Source of the DNA: MR-S7 sp000400995
Lineage (GTDB): Bacteria; Pseudomonadota; Gammaproteobacteria; Burkholderiales; Burkholderiaceae_C
Reading direction: 5' to 3'
Assembly (NCBI RefSeq): GCF_045291395.1
Contig: NZ_CP152342.1
Location: 1,550,001-1,614,000 of the forward strand
Length of the DNA stretch: 64,000 nucleotides
Shown here in pieces: positions 18,959-27,290 of this stretch. Every line of letters begins with the position of its first letter. The stretch's first letter is position 1. The notes under the pieces are model-generated. The model was not told the DNA's origin and made no database searches. It saw only the letters and a program-made list of their open reading frames with translations. The position numbers and the translations under genes are program-made.

Positions 18959-19674
18959 ATGAGAGCAATGCTGGGCCTTCTGGTCATCGGTCTGACAAGC
19001 GCGTTGCTGCTGTGTGCTCACGCGTCAGCGCAATGGCACGTTCCACCCGTGGCATCGATGAAGGTGCAACTGCAGGCGTACTCGATCTTTCCTGCACTGA
19101 GCTCACAGTGGAGGGTGAATTGGACTTAAGTGGAGGGTCTTTAGCCCTGGATGCCAATGCAACGTTTGCCAGTAGCGCAAGCGTCACCGGAAATGGCTTG
19201 ATTTCAGTGGGTGGGGACTTGGTGACGAATGGCTCTCTCGACCTGGATGCTGTCAGCGTGGTGCTCCGGGACGGGTGCAATGCGGCCAACAGCAGCCGTG
19301 TCGCCGGCAGCCTGCGGTTGCGAGACCTTACGCTGAGCAGCAATACGGGCCGCACCTTCGTCATACCCGAAGGCATCAATATCACCGTTCTCGGAATGTT
19401 GACCATTCAGGGAACTGCAGCGCTACCCGTGCGACTATTGCCGTCGGGAGGTACTGCAGTAATTGCGCTTGGCCCTTCGGCAACGCTCGTGCGGACTTTT
19501 GCAAGCGTGCCTCCCACGGTTCTGATTGAGGCAGGTGCGCCTCCTGGCGCGGCGCCAATTCCCACTTTGAGCCAATGGGGCCTGATCGGGATCTCGGCTG
19601 TCCTTATGGTAATGGGGCTGGGATGGATGCGACGCAAAGGGCAGCCAACTTGCATCGGTTTCCTACTCCGGTGA
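18959..19674 (+). pseudogene. IPTL-CTERM surface-sorted protein, frameshifted near the signal peptide
   Basis: The C-terminus IPTLSQWGLIGISAVLMVMG plus LGWMRRKGQ is the IPTLxxWG sorting signal recognised by exosortase-type enzymes: motif, membrane segment, Arg-rich end. The middle is a repetitive beta-rich region (LTVEGELDLSGGSLALDANA). A good start with ribosome site AGGAG exists at 18959 and encodes signal peptide MRAMLGLLVIGLTSALLLCA. That frame stops at 19129, and the rest lies one frame away. The switch must fall between about 19030 and 19090, so a base has been lost in the gene or in the sequence. A cognate sortase is not in this window. Confidence 0.75.
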
Positions 19675-19929
19675 ACGGGTAGGAGGCTTCAACAGCGTCC
19701 ACGCCTCCACATCGAGAGCCTGCGCGAAGCGCTCGATATTCGACAGAGACACATTCCAGCGTGATCGCTCCACCGCAGACACGTAAGTCCTGTCCAACTC
19801 GTACTCCATCGCCAAGCGCTCTTGCTACCAGTCCTTGTCCGTCCGCTTGAGGCGTACCCAGTACGCGAGCACAGCGCGCAAATCGCCCGGATCGGGCAAT
19901 CGAGAAGGAGGCTGGGGCTTGGCTGGCAT
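19663..19929 (-). pseudogene. XRE-type helix-turn-helix regulator with an internal stop
   Basis: From ATG 19929 the frame reads MPAKPQPPSRLPDPGDLRAV, then LAYWVRLKRTDKDW, then TAG at 19825-19827. It continues QERLAMEYELDRTYVSAVER, SRWNVSLSNIERFAQALDVE, AWTLLKPP to a stop at 19663. The second part is a standard XRE/Cro helix-turn-helix, where Ser is usual at the stop position. A single nonsense change would therefore have broken an 88-residue regulator. It overlaps the 3' end of the IPTL-CTERM gene by 12 bp. Confidence 0.75.
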
Positions 19930-19942
19930 TCCCCGAGCATGC

Positions 19943-20235
19943 GCTCTTCGGTCACGCGGCGCAGTTCGGCCTTCAGGCGCCGCAGTTATTCTGTTCGCGA
20001 AACCTGAGCCCGCTGCTCGGCCTTCGGCACCGAATAGGCTGTGATCTATTTGTACAGGCTGTGCTGGCTCACGCCGATCCGAGCAGACACAGCAGCCACC
20101 CGGTGGTCTCGCTCCGTGATCTGTTCTACTGCCTCGATCTTGAATTCTTCCGGGTAGGGTCGCTTTGCTGTCATGGCACCTCCTATTGGGTCTCAGGTTT
20201 GAGGCTCAGAGGTGTCTAGGAAACCAGGGAGGATT
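19943..20235 (-). pseudogene. IS3-family OrfA remnant with two stops
   Basis: From ATG 20174 the frame gives MTAKRPYPEEFKIEAVEQIT and VAAVSARIGVSQHSLYK, typical of IS3-family OrfA helix-turn-helix proteins. A TAG follows where Trp is expected, and a TAA after QVSRTE. Similarity ends at RRVTEER near 19943, where the XRE remnant begins. Upstream, GGTTTCCTAGACACCTCTGA at about 20210-20235 looks like one terminal repeat. The second transposase frame is gone. It belongs to a different IS3 subgroup from the fragment at 16.8 kb. Confidence 0.8.
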
Positions 20236-20390
20236 CACCCGGGGCGATTCAACTTGCTCATGGCTTAATACTCTCAGAGTGTTGAGCCTCCGCGAAAACC
20301 GAGGGGTTCAAATCAGGCTGGGCGACTGAAATTGAGCAGGGCTAAATGTAGATCGTGCGGACCCTGCAAAGCATTTACTGAGCCTATAGA
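20236..20390. other. Island right-hand boundary region
   Basis: Non-coding, lower-GC sequence between the IS3 remnant and the livF stop. It contains a short inverted repeat (ACTCTCAGAGT) and a T-loop-like string GGGGTTCAAATC, but neither a tRNA nor an exact copy of the tmRNA 3' end, so the second attachment site was not found. Confidence 0.45.
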
Positions 20391-21110
20391 TCAGGCGGCC
20401 CGGCCGCCCATGTACAGCTCGCGCACCTGCGGGTCGTGCAGCAGCTCGCGCGTGGTGCCGGTGAGCGCCACGGTGCCCATCGAGAGGATGTAGGCACGGT
20501 CGGACATGCGCATGGCCTCCATGGCGTTCTGCTCCACCATGAGGATGGACACGCGCTCCTTGTCGCGCACCTCCACGATGGCGGCGAACACTTCCTGCAG
20601 CACCTTGGGCGAGAGACCGGCCGAGGGTTCGTCCAGCAGCAGCAGGCTGGGGCTGGGCATGAGCGCGCGCGCCAGCGCCAGGATCTGCCGCTCGCCGCCC
20701 GAGAGCGAGGCGGCGGGGGCGTTGATCTTGCGGCCCAGCACGGGGTACAGGTCGCACAGTTGCACCATGCGCTGCTGGCAGGCCTGCGGCGGCATGTAGT
20801 GCCCGCCCACCTGCATGTTCTCGCGCACGGTGAGGTTGGCGAACACGTTCTCGGTCTGCGGCACGAAGCCCAGGCTGCAGTGGCGGATCTTGCGGTGGAC
20901 GGGCATCTGCGAGCGGTCCTGCCCCTCCAGCGTGACGGTGCCGCTGCGCGGCAGCAGCACGCCGGCGATGGTCTTGAGCAGCGTGCTCTTGCCGCAGCCG
21001 TTGGGGCCGAGCAGGGTGACGATCTCGGCCTTGTCCACGTGCAGCGAGATGCCCTTGAGGATGTCCACCTCGGGCGTGTAGCCCGCGACGATGTTGTCGA
21101 TCTTGATCAT
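20391..21110 (-). CDS. livF: Branched-chain amino acid ABC transporter ATPase LivF
   Basis: ATP-binding subunit of a LIV-type amino acid importer at the inner membrane. The 239-residue protein has Walker A LLGPNGCGKSTLLKT, the ABC signature LSGGERQ, Walker B LLLLDEPSAGLSP and the H-loop region replaced by VEQN as usual in LivF. The start at 21110 overlaps the livG stop by one base. It is the last gene of the operon, and its stop lies at the edge of the genomic island. Confidence 0.93.
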   Translation of the reverse strand: MIKIDNIVAGYTPEVDILKGISLHVDKAEIVTLLGPNGCGKSTLLKTIAGVLLPRSGTVTLEGQDRSQMPVHRKIRHCSLGFVPQTENVFANLTVRENMQVGGHYMPPQACQQRMVQLCDLYPVLGRKINAPAASLSGGERQILALARALMPSPSLLLLDEPSAGLSPKVLQEVFAAIVEVRDKERVSILMVEQNAMEAMRMSDRAYILSMGTVALTGTTRELLHDPQVRELYMGGRAA

Positions 21111-21891
21111 CAGGCGGTCTCCTCCACGGCCTTCGGTTCCACGCTGCCCAGGTAGGCTTGCACCACGTGTTCGTTCGACGCCAGCTCGTCGGGCCGGCAG
21201 CTGGCCACGATGCGGCCGCGGTCCAGCACGATGCAGCGCGTGCACACTTCGCGGATGAAGTGCATGTCGTGCTCCACGATCACCAGCGTCATGCCCTGCG
21301 CGTTCAGGCGCTGCAGCGCGGCCACGATGTCGCGGCGCAGGTTGGGGTGCACGCCGGCCGTGGGCTCGTCGAGCATCAGCAGGCGCGGGTCGCCCATCAG
21401 CGCGCAGACGATGCCCAGCAGCTTCTTCTGCCCGCCCGAGAGCGCCGAGGCAGGCAGGTCGCGCACGCGGGTGAGCAGCAACTGCTCCAGCAGCGCCGTG
21501 GCCTTGGCGTGCGCGGCGGCCTCCGCCTGCCGGCTGCCCGTGGTGCCCAGCAGCGTGCCCCATACGCCGTGGTGCGACGTGGCGGCGGCCATGGCCACTT
21601 CCATGACGGACATCCGGCGCGGCATGGAGGGCAGCTGGAACGTGCGGCCCACGCCGGCGGCCACGATGCGGTGCGCGGGCACCTGGTCGATGCGCCGGCC
21701 CTCGAACTCGATGCGGCCGCGGTCGATGGCTTCGAAGCCGGTGATGGTGTTGAGCAGCGTGCTCTTACCCGAGCCGTTGGGCCCCAGCAGGCCGACGATC
21801 TCGCCGGGGGCGATGTCGAACTCCACGCCGTGGAGCACCTGGTTGCCGCCAAAGGCCTTGGCGACGTCGTGAACGCGAAGCAGGGGGTCAT
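21110..21891 (-). CDS. livG: Branched-chain amino acid ABC transporter ATPase LivG, 5' frameshift
   Basis: Second ATPase of the LIV-type importer, with Walker A LLGPNGSGKSTLLNT, signature LSGGQKKLLG, Walker B LLMLDEPTAGVHP and switch VEHDMHF. The expected ATG at 21891-21889 overlaps the livM stop, but its frame is wrong. Adding one G to the five-G run at 21883-21887 gives MTPLLRVHDVAKAFGGNQVL, a normal LivG N-terminus leading into HGVEFDIAPGE. Without that base the only in-frame start is a GTG at 21838, which would lack the first strand of the domain. A sequencing error is the simplest explanation. Confidence 0.88.
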
Positions 21892-22775
21892 GGGATCTTC
21901 CGCAGTTTTTCAGGAACCAGGCCCTCGCTACGCCACAGCAGGCAGGCCAGCAGGATGGCGCCGATCAGGCCCAGGCGCAGCGCGCCAGCCACGTCGGAGT
22001 CGAAGCCGATCCAGTCCTTGGCGAAGGGCACGAGCACGTGCGCGGCCTGCACGGTGACCACGCCCACCAGCACGCCCAGCGTGTTGCCCAGGCCGCCGAT
22101 CATCACCATGGTCCACAGCAGGAAGGTCTCGGAGGCCAGCATGTACTCGGGCCCCGCGAAGCTCATGTAGTGCGCGTAGAGAAAACCACCCAGCGCGGTG
22201 ACGGCAGCGCTGGCCATGATGGCGCGGGTCTTGAGCGTGCGCAGGTTGTAGCCCAGGCAGGTGGCGAACTGCGGCTCCTCGCGCATCAGCCGCAGCGCGC
22301 GGCCGAAGCGGCCGTTGCCCAGGCGCGCGCACAGCCACGCGGCGGCGGCCAGCACGCCGAGCACCAGCGCCAGGAAGGCCACGGCGTTCCAGGGGCGCGG
22401 CAGGCTGTCGAACAGCGCGGGAATGGCGCTGATGCCGTTGGCGCCGCCGGTGAGCCAGCCCTCGTTGGTGGCGATGGTGCGCAGGATCTCGGCGATAGCC
22501 AGCGTGGCGATGCCCCAGTAGTCGGAGGCCAGCTTGCGCCCCAGGCCCGCCATGAAGGCACCCAGCAGCATGGCCAGGCCCACGCCTAGCGCCAGGCTGG
22601 GCAGCGGCGCCCAGCCCAGGCCGAAGCCGATGCCCGCCGCGTAGGCGCCCAGGCCCGCGAAGGCGATGTGGCCGAAGTTCAGCAGGCCCGCGTAGCCCGC
22701 CTGCAGGTTCAGGCCCAGGGCCATCAGTGCGTAGATGCCCGCGATGGTGACGGTGGAGACGGCGAAGTCAAACAC
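21888..22775 (-). CDS. livM: Branched-chain amino acid ABC transporter permease LivM
   Basis: The 295-residue integral membrane permease has eight to nine hydrophobic segments. It carries the family motifs YAGLLNFGHIAFAGLGAYAAG near the N-terminus and GGLGNTLGVLVG near residue 230, the loop that contacts the ATPases. It overlaps livH by eight bases and livG by four, so translation is probably coupled. It works as a heterodimer with LivH. Confidence 0.93.
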   Translation of the reverse strand: MFDFAVSTVTIAGIYALMALGLNLQAGYAGLLNFGHIAFAGLGAYAAGIGFGLGWAPLPSLALGVGLAMLLGAFMAGLGRKLASDYWGIATLAIAEILRTIATNEGWLTGGANGISAIPALFDSLPRPWNAVAFLALVLGVLAAAAWLCARLGNGRFGRALRLMREEPQFATCLGYNLRTLKTRAIMASAAVTALGGFLYAHYMSFAGPEYMLASETFLLWTMVMIGGLGNTLGVLVGVVTVQAAHVLVPFAKDWIGFDSDVAGALRLGLIGAILLACLLWRSEGLVPEKLRKIP

Positions 22776-23661
22776 GGCGGACCTCCCGGTCGAACAGCCC
22801 GTAGGGCTTGAAGAGCAGCGCCAGCAGCAGGATCAGGAAGGAGCCGGCCGAGATGTAGCCCACGGGCATGAAGGCCAGCTCGCGCCCGAGCAGGGGGCCG
22901 AAGTTGAGGTTGGTGACGGCGGTCTCGGTCAGCGCGATCAGCAGCGCGCCGAACACCGCGCCGATGGGGTTGCCCAGCCCGCCGAGGATGGCTGCCGCGA
23001 ACACGGGCAGCAGCAGGTCGTTGCCCAGGTTGATGTGCGCACCGGTCGAAAGCGCGAGCATGCTGCCTCCCAGCCCGGCGATGGCGCCGCTGGCGAAGCT
23101 CACGCAATAGGTGATGCGCTCGGCGTTGAGGCCCGAGGCGTTGGCGAGCATGGGGTTGCTCGACAGCGCGCGCATGGCGCGCCCCAGCCGCGTGTGGAAC
23201 AGCACCAGCATGAAGAGCGCCAGCAGCACGATGGTGGTGCCCATCAGGTAGAGCTGCGTCCACGCGATGCGCGCACCGCCGATTACCAGCGGCTCCACGC
23301 GCGGCAGGTTGAACATGCGTGGGAACGACCCGGCCAGCCCCTGCATGATGGCGATGACCAGCATGGCCACGGCCAGCGAGCCGATCATGGCGATGGCAGG
23401 CCCGCCGCGCAGCAGGCGCTGGAATACCAGCACCTGCAGCCCCAACGTGAGCAGCCCCGCCGCCACGCTGCCGGCCAGCAGTGCGCCGACCAGCGGGAAG
23501 CCGCTGGACTGCAGGGCGTAGCTCACATAGGCGCCGAACATGGCGTACTGCACGTGCGCCACGTTGGGAAATTTCACCAGTCCGTAGAGCATGCTCAGGC
23601 CCAGCGCGATGAGCGCCAGGTCGGAGGCACGCAATACCGTGTCGACGAGGAATTGAAGCAT
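22768..23661 (-). CDS. livH: Branched-chain amino acid ABC transporter permease LivH
   Basis: The 297-residue integral membrane permease begins MLQFLVDTVLRASDLALIAL and has the LivH motifs SMLYGLVKFPNVAHVQYAMFGAY and PVFAAAILGGLGNPIGAV. It pairs with LivM to form the channel. It lies 57 bp after the gene for the periplasmic binding protein and overlaps livM. Confidence 0.93.
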   Translation of the reverse strand: MLQFLVDTVLRASDLALIALGLSMLYGLVKFPNVAHVQYAMFGAYVSYALQSSGFPLVGALLAGSVAAGLLTLGLQVLVFQRLLRGGPAIAMIGSLAVAMLVIAIMQGLAGSFPRMFNLPRVEPLVIGGARIAWTQLYLMGTTIVLLALFMLVLFHTRLGRAMRALSSNPMLANASGLNAERITYCVSFASGAIAGLGGSMLALSTGAHINLGNDLLLPVFAAAILGGLGNPIGAVFGALLIALTETAVTNLNFGPLLGRELAFMPVGYISAGSFLILLLALLFKPYGLFDREVRRV

Positions 23662-23718
23662 CGGGGATCTCGGGCAAGGGGAGCGCAGGCCGTGCAGGCC
23701 TGCGCGAAAGGGCGTGGG

Positions 23719-24849
23719 TCAGCGCGGCGCGAGCTTGCCGCCTTCGAACTTGAGCTTGTCGTAGGGCGGGTCGACGCGCTGGCGGTCCTGGTCGAAGCGG
23801 ATCGTGCCGGTCACGCCGGGAAAGCCCGTCGCGCCGATCTCCTTGAGCGCGGCCTGGATGGCCGCGGGCGTGGTGGCCTTGGCCTTCTCGATGGCGGCGG
23901 CGGTGAGCAGCACGCCGTCGTAGCCGTAGCCGGTGTAGGAGGTCTTGAAGCCCTCGGTGTACTTGGCCTTGAACGCATCGGCATAGGCCTTGCCCGCCGC
24001 ACCCTGCACCGAGCCCAGCTCCATGCCGATCTGGCCGTTGGCGATGGCGGGCGGCGTGTCCGACAGGCTCATGCTCATGAGGATGGCGTACCAGGGCGTC
24101 TTGCGCAGGCCCAGTTCCTCGGCCTCGCGGTTGATGACGGCTGACTCCTGGCCGTAGGCGGTGTAGACATAGGCGTCGGGGTTGCTGCGCGACATCTGCT
24201 GCAGCTCGCGCCGGTAGGTGGACTGGCCGGCGGTGTAGAGCACCTCGGTCACCACCTTGCCGCCGAGCTTCTCGAACTCGGCCTTGTAGCCTTCGAGCAC
24301 GCCCTGGCCGTAGGCGTTGTTGGGCGCGATCACGGCCACCTTGCGGTAGCCCTGATCCCAGGTGTCCTTGGCCGAGAACTGGTTGCCGAAGTTCTCCAGG
24401 CCCACCAGACTGAACGAGGTGGCGCCGAGCTGGCGGATCTTGGTGCTGCTGCTGGCGATGTTCAGGTGTGTCACGCCTTCCTTGACCAGGTACTGCGCCA
24501 TGGGCAGGGTGATGCCGGAGGAGTATTCGCCCATCACCACCGGCACCTTGTCCACGGTGGCCAGCTTGCGCGCGGCGTTCAGCGCCGTGGTGGGGTTGCC
24601 ACCCGAGTCCTCGATGATGATGTTGAACTTCTTGCCGAGCACGCCGCCCTTGGCGTTGACGTGCTCCACACCCAGCATGATGCCGCGGCGCACGTCTTCG
24701 CCCACCGTGGCGTTGGCGCCGGTGAGCGACAGCACGGCGCCGATGTTGACACTGTCCTGCGCCCAGGCGGCGGTGCCGGCCAGGGTGAGCAGCGAAGCCG
24801 CGGCCGCGATGCGGGCGCGGCGGAATCCGGGAACGCGAGAGGAACGCAT
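23719..24849 (-). CDS. Periplasmic amino-acid-binding protein (LivK/LivJ type)
   Basis: Substrate-binding component of the LIV-type importer. The start at 24849 gives MRSSRVPGFRRARIAAAASL, an N-terminal signal peptide ending at AWAQ, then the type I periplasmic-binding fold (VNIGAVLSLTGANATVGEDV, GGNPTTALNAARKLATVDKV). The processed protein is about 350 residues, normal for the family. The frame is open 29 codons further upstream, but that would hide the signal peptide. The ligand cannot be read from sequence; the neighbouring racemase-like and D-amino acid dehydrogenase genes point to an amino acid or derivative. Confidence 0.9.
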   Translation of the reverse strand: MRSSRVPGFRRARIAAAASLLTLAGTAAWAQDSVNIGAVLSLTGANATVGEDVRRGIMLGVEHVNAKGGVLGKKFNIIIEDSGGNPTTALNAARKLATVDKVPVVMGEYSSGITLPMAQYLVKEGVTHLNIASSSTKIRQLGATSFSLVGLENFGNQFSAKDTWDQGYRKVAVIAPNNAYGQGVLEGYKAEFEKLGGKVVTEVLYTAGQSTYRRELQQMSRSNPDAYVYTAYGQESAVINREAEELGLRKTPWYAILMSMSLSDTPPAIANGQIGMELGSVQGAAGKAYADAFKAKYTEGFKTSYTGYGYDGVLLTAAAIEKAKATTPAAIQAALKEIGATGFPGVTGTIRFDQDRQRVDPPYDKLKFEGGKLAPR

Positions 24850-24898
24850 GGTGAACTCCTGTGGTGAGGGAAGGGAATGCCGTGGGGCGATGGGGAAC

Positions 24899-25675
24899 TC
24901 AGATGTCGAACAGGCGGCCGAACTGCGGCAGCGCATCGCGCACGCCGGCCAGCCGCAGCGCGTGCCAGGCCATGGCGGAGTTGCTGGCGACGACGGGCTT
25001 GCCCAGTTCCTGCTCCACGCTGTGGATCAGCGCGGCCATGCGCAGGCTGGTGCACGAGACGAAGACGGCATCCACGTCGCCGTGCCCGCCGGTGGCCAGG
25101 ATGGCCGCGCGCAGCGAGGCGGCGTCGATGCGCGCCACCTCGTTGTCGTTGCCGTGGTTGAAGGTGCCGATGCGGCTCACTTCCAGCCCGCAGCCCTGCA
25201 GGTGCCGCTCGAAGAGCTGGTTCACGCTCTGCACGTAGGGCGTGATGAGCGCCACGCGCCGGGCCCCCAGCGCCTTGAGGCCTGCCACGGCGCCGGTGAT
25301 GGGCGTGGTGACGGCCACGCCGGGGCGCGCATTGCGGATGCGCTGGGCCACCTGCTCCTCGCCGATCACGATGGAGCCCGAGGTGCAGCCGAAGGCCACC
25401 ACCTGCAGCGGCACGTCGGGCACGATCAGCTCCACGGCGGCGGTGATGTCCTTCTCCATCGCGGCCAGCGTGGCCGGCGAAATGTCGGGCGAGTTGTACA
25501 TGCGCGACTCGAAGAAGGCCACGCCGGGCAGGTCGATGATCTGGCGCCACTCGTGCTCCAGCGTCTGGTCGGTGGCCAGCACCACCAGGCCGATGGCGGC
25601 GCGGGCCATTACGCCCTCGTCCATGGTGAAAGGCAGCACCGTGCAGGTGCTCTTGGGGGTGGCGGTGTCGTTCAT
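24899..25675 (-). CDS. Asp/Glu racemase-superfamily enzyme (maleate isomerase / arylmalonate decarboxylase-like)
   Basis: The 258-residue protein has the two-cysteine pattern of this superfamily: AFGCTSGSIVIGEEQ (about residue 97) and FVSCTSLRMAALI (about 197). The pair catalyses proton transfer in racemases, maleate cis-trans isomerase and arylmalonate decarboxylase; the ectoine-catabolism protein EutA also belongs here. It overlaps dadA by four bases (ATGA) and precedes the transporter genes. It may interconvert stereoisomers of the imported compound before oxidation by the DadA-like enzyme. The exact reaction is not determinable here. Confidence 0.8.
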   Translation of the reverse strand: MNDTATPKSTCTVLPFTMDEGVMARAAIGLVVLATDQTLEHEWRQIIDLPGVAFFESRMYNSPDISPATLAAMEKDITAAVELIVPDVPLQVVAFGCTSGSIVIGEEQVAQRIRNARPGVAVTTPITGAVAGLKALGARRVALITPYVQSVNQLFERHLQGCGLEVSRIGTFNHGNDNEVARIDAASLRAAILATGGHGDVDAVFVSCTSLRMAALIHSVEQELGKPVVASNSAMAWHALRLAGVRDALPQFGRLFDI

Positions 25676-26916
25676 GCGAGGGTCATTCCGGTGATGTCGA
25701 TGGCCGGCTTGCGGCCGTCCATCAGGTCGGCCACGATCTGCGCGGTGCCGCAGGCCATGGTCCAGCCCATGTGGCCGTGGCCGGTGTTCAGGAACAGGTT
25801 GCGGTGTCGGCTCGCGCCCAGGATGGGCGTGTTCTCCGGCGTCATGGGGCGCAGGCCGGCCCAGTAGTCCGGCTGGCTCCAGTCCGCGCCGTTGGGAAAT
25901 AACTGGCGCGCCGCACGCAGCATGGGCTCGAAGTCGCGCGGGGTATGGCGCGTGTCATAGCCGCTGAACTCGGCCGTGGCCGTGAAGCGCAGCCGATCGC
26001 CGAAGCGCGCCCAGGCCACGAGGTTGTTCTCGTCCACGCCCGCGAGCGTGGGCGGCAGGTGCCCCGCGCCGATGGGGAAGGTGACCGAGTAGCCCTTGAC
26101 CGGATAGATCGGCAGGCTGTAGCCCAGCGGCCGCGCCAGGATGGGCGAGTAGCTGCCCAGCGACAGCACATATTCGTCCGCCGTGACCGGCCCCGCGCTG
26201 GTGTGCACGGCCGCGATGCGGTCGCCCTGCGCCTCGATGCGGTCGATGGACGTATCCATGAGGAAGCGCACGCCCGCCGCGCGACAGCGCTCGGCCAGCG
26301 CGCGGGTGAACATGCGCGCGTCGCCGCTCTCGTCGCTGGGGCAGTAGATGGCGCCGGCGATGTGCTCGCGGGCCGCGGCCAGCGCGGGCTCGCGGGCGAC
26401 CACGCCATCTGTGTTCAGCACGTCCAGGCGCATGCCGCCGTCCGAGAGAATGCGCATGTTGGCCTGGCCGCGCTGGAACGAGGCGGCGTCGCGGTACATG
26501 TAGAGCGCGCCCTGGCTGATGCGCTCGTACTCCAGGCCCTGAGCGGCCGTCAGCGCCTGCAGCCGCTCCTGCGAATAGCGGCACAGCACCAGCTTGCGGC
26601 TGGTGTTGATGCGCGAACGCTCGGCCGTGCAGTTCTGCAGGAATTTCCACAGCCAGACCCACATGTGCGGGTCGGCGTTGAGCTTCAGGCGCAGCGCCTG
26701 GCTGCTGTCGCGCAGCGAGCGCCACAGGATGCCGGGCGCGCGCGGCGACGCCCAGGTGTACGAGTGGCCCGGCGCGACCATGCCGGCGTTGGCATAGCTG
26801 GTCTCGGAGGCCGCCAGCGGCTGCCGGTCGATCACCGTCACCTGGCGGCCCTGTGCGGCCAGATACCAGGCGGTGGTGATGCCCGCGACGCCGGCTCCCA
26901 GAACGACGGTGTGCAT
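25672..26916 (-). CDS. dadA: D-amino acid dehydrogenase (DadA-type FAD oxidoreductase)
   Basis: FAD-dependent, membrane-associated oxidation of D-amino acids to 2-oxo acids and ammonia through imines. The 414-residue product starts with an ADP-binding motif VVLGAGVAGITTAWYLAAQG, then the DadA motif ASETSYANAGMVAPGHSYTW and, near the end, GLRPMTPENTPILG and NTGHGHMGWTMACG. The start at 26916 is chosen because it opens directly with the FAD fold. It lies between ridA (26-bp gap) and the racemase-like gene. Related glycine/sarcosine oxidases are possible, but the length and motifs favour DadA. Confidence 0.85.
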   Translation of the reverse strand: MHTVVLGAGVAGITTAWYLAAQGRQVTVIDRQPLAASETSYANAGMVAPGHSYTWASPRAPGILWRSLRDSSQALRLKLNADPHMWVWLWKFLQNCTAERSRINTSRKLVLCRYSQERLQALTAAQGLEYERISQGALYMYRDAASFQRGQANMRILSDGGMRLDVLNTDGVVAREPALAAAREHIAGAIYCPSDESGDARMFTRALAERCRAAGVRFLMDTSIDRIEAQGDRIAAVHTSAGPVTADEYVLSLGSYSPILARPLGYSLPIYPVKGYSVTFPIGAGHLPPTLAGVDENNLVAWARFGDRLRFTATAEFSGYDTRHTPRDFEPMLRAARQLFPNGADWSQPDYWAGLRPMTPENTPILGASRHRNLFLNTGHGHMGWTMACGTAQIVADLMDGRKPAIDITGMTLA

Positions 26917-26942
26917 GGAAAGGGTTTCCTTGCGGCCGTGCG

Positions 26943-27290
26943 TCAGAGGGCGGCCACCACGCCGATTTCCACCGTGTAGGGCGGGAAGGCGAGGGCCGAT
27001 TCCACGCAGGCGCGCGCCGGCGCATGGCCTGCGGGCACCCAGGCGTCCCACACCTCGTTCATCTCGGCGAAGGTCTTGTGGTCGGCGAGCCAGATGGTGG
27101 CCTGCACGATCTTGGTCTTGTCGCAGCCGGTCTCAGCCAGCAGCGCGTCGATCTTGTCCAGGATCTGCTTCGTCTGGCCGGCCACGCTGGCCGAGGTGTC
27201 GTCGGCCACCTGGCCCGCCAGGAAGACGAAGCCGTTGGCCACCACGGCCTGGCTCATGCGGTTGTTGGTCTTGATGCGCTGGATCGTCAT
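26943..27290 (-). CDS. ridA: RidA-family reactive imine deaminase
   Basis: RidA-type proteins hydrolyse enamine/imine intermediates released by amino acid oxidases and dehydratases. The 115-residue protein starts MTIQRIKTNNRMSQAVVANG and has FLAGQVADDTSA and, near the C-terminus, PARACVESALAFPPYTVEI, with the conserved Arg that binds the substrate carboxylate. It heads the dadA-liv operon; coupling RidA with a D-amino acid dehydrogenase is chemically sensible. Confidence 0.9.
   Translation of the reverse strand: MTIQRIKTNNRMSQAVVANGFVFLAGQVADDTSASVAGQTKQILDKIDALLAETGCDKTKIVQATIWLADHKTFAEMNEVWDAWVPAGHAPARACVESALAFPPYTVEIGVVAAL

Noticed and set aside
20281..20330. Possible tRNA fragment or attR site (GGGGTTCAAATC)
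   Set aside because: Only a T-loop-like string is present; no acceptor stem, anticodon arm or exact copy of the tmRNA 3' end could be found.
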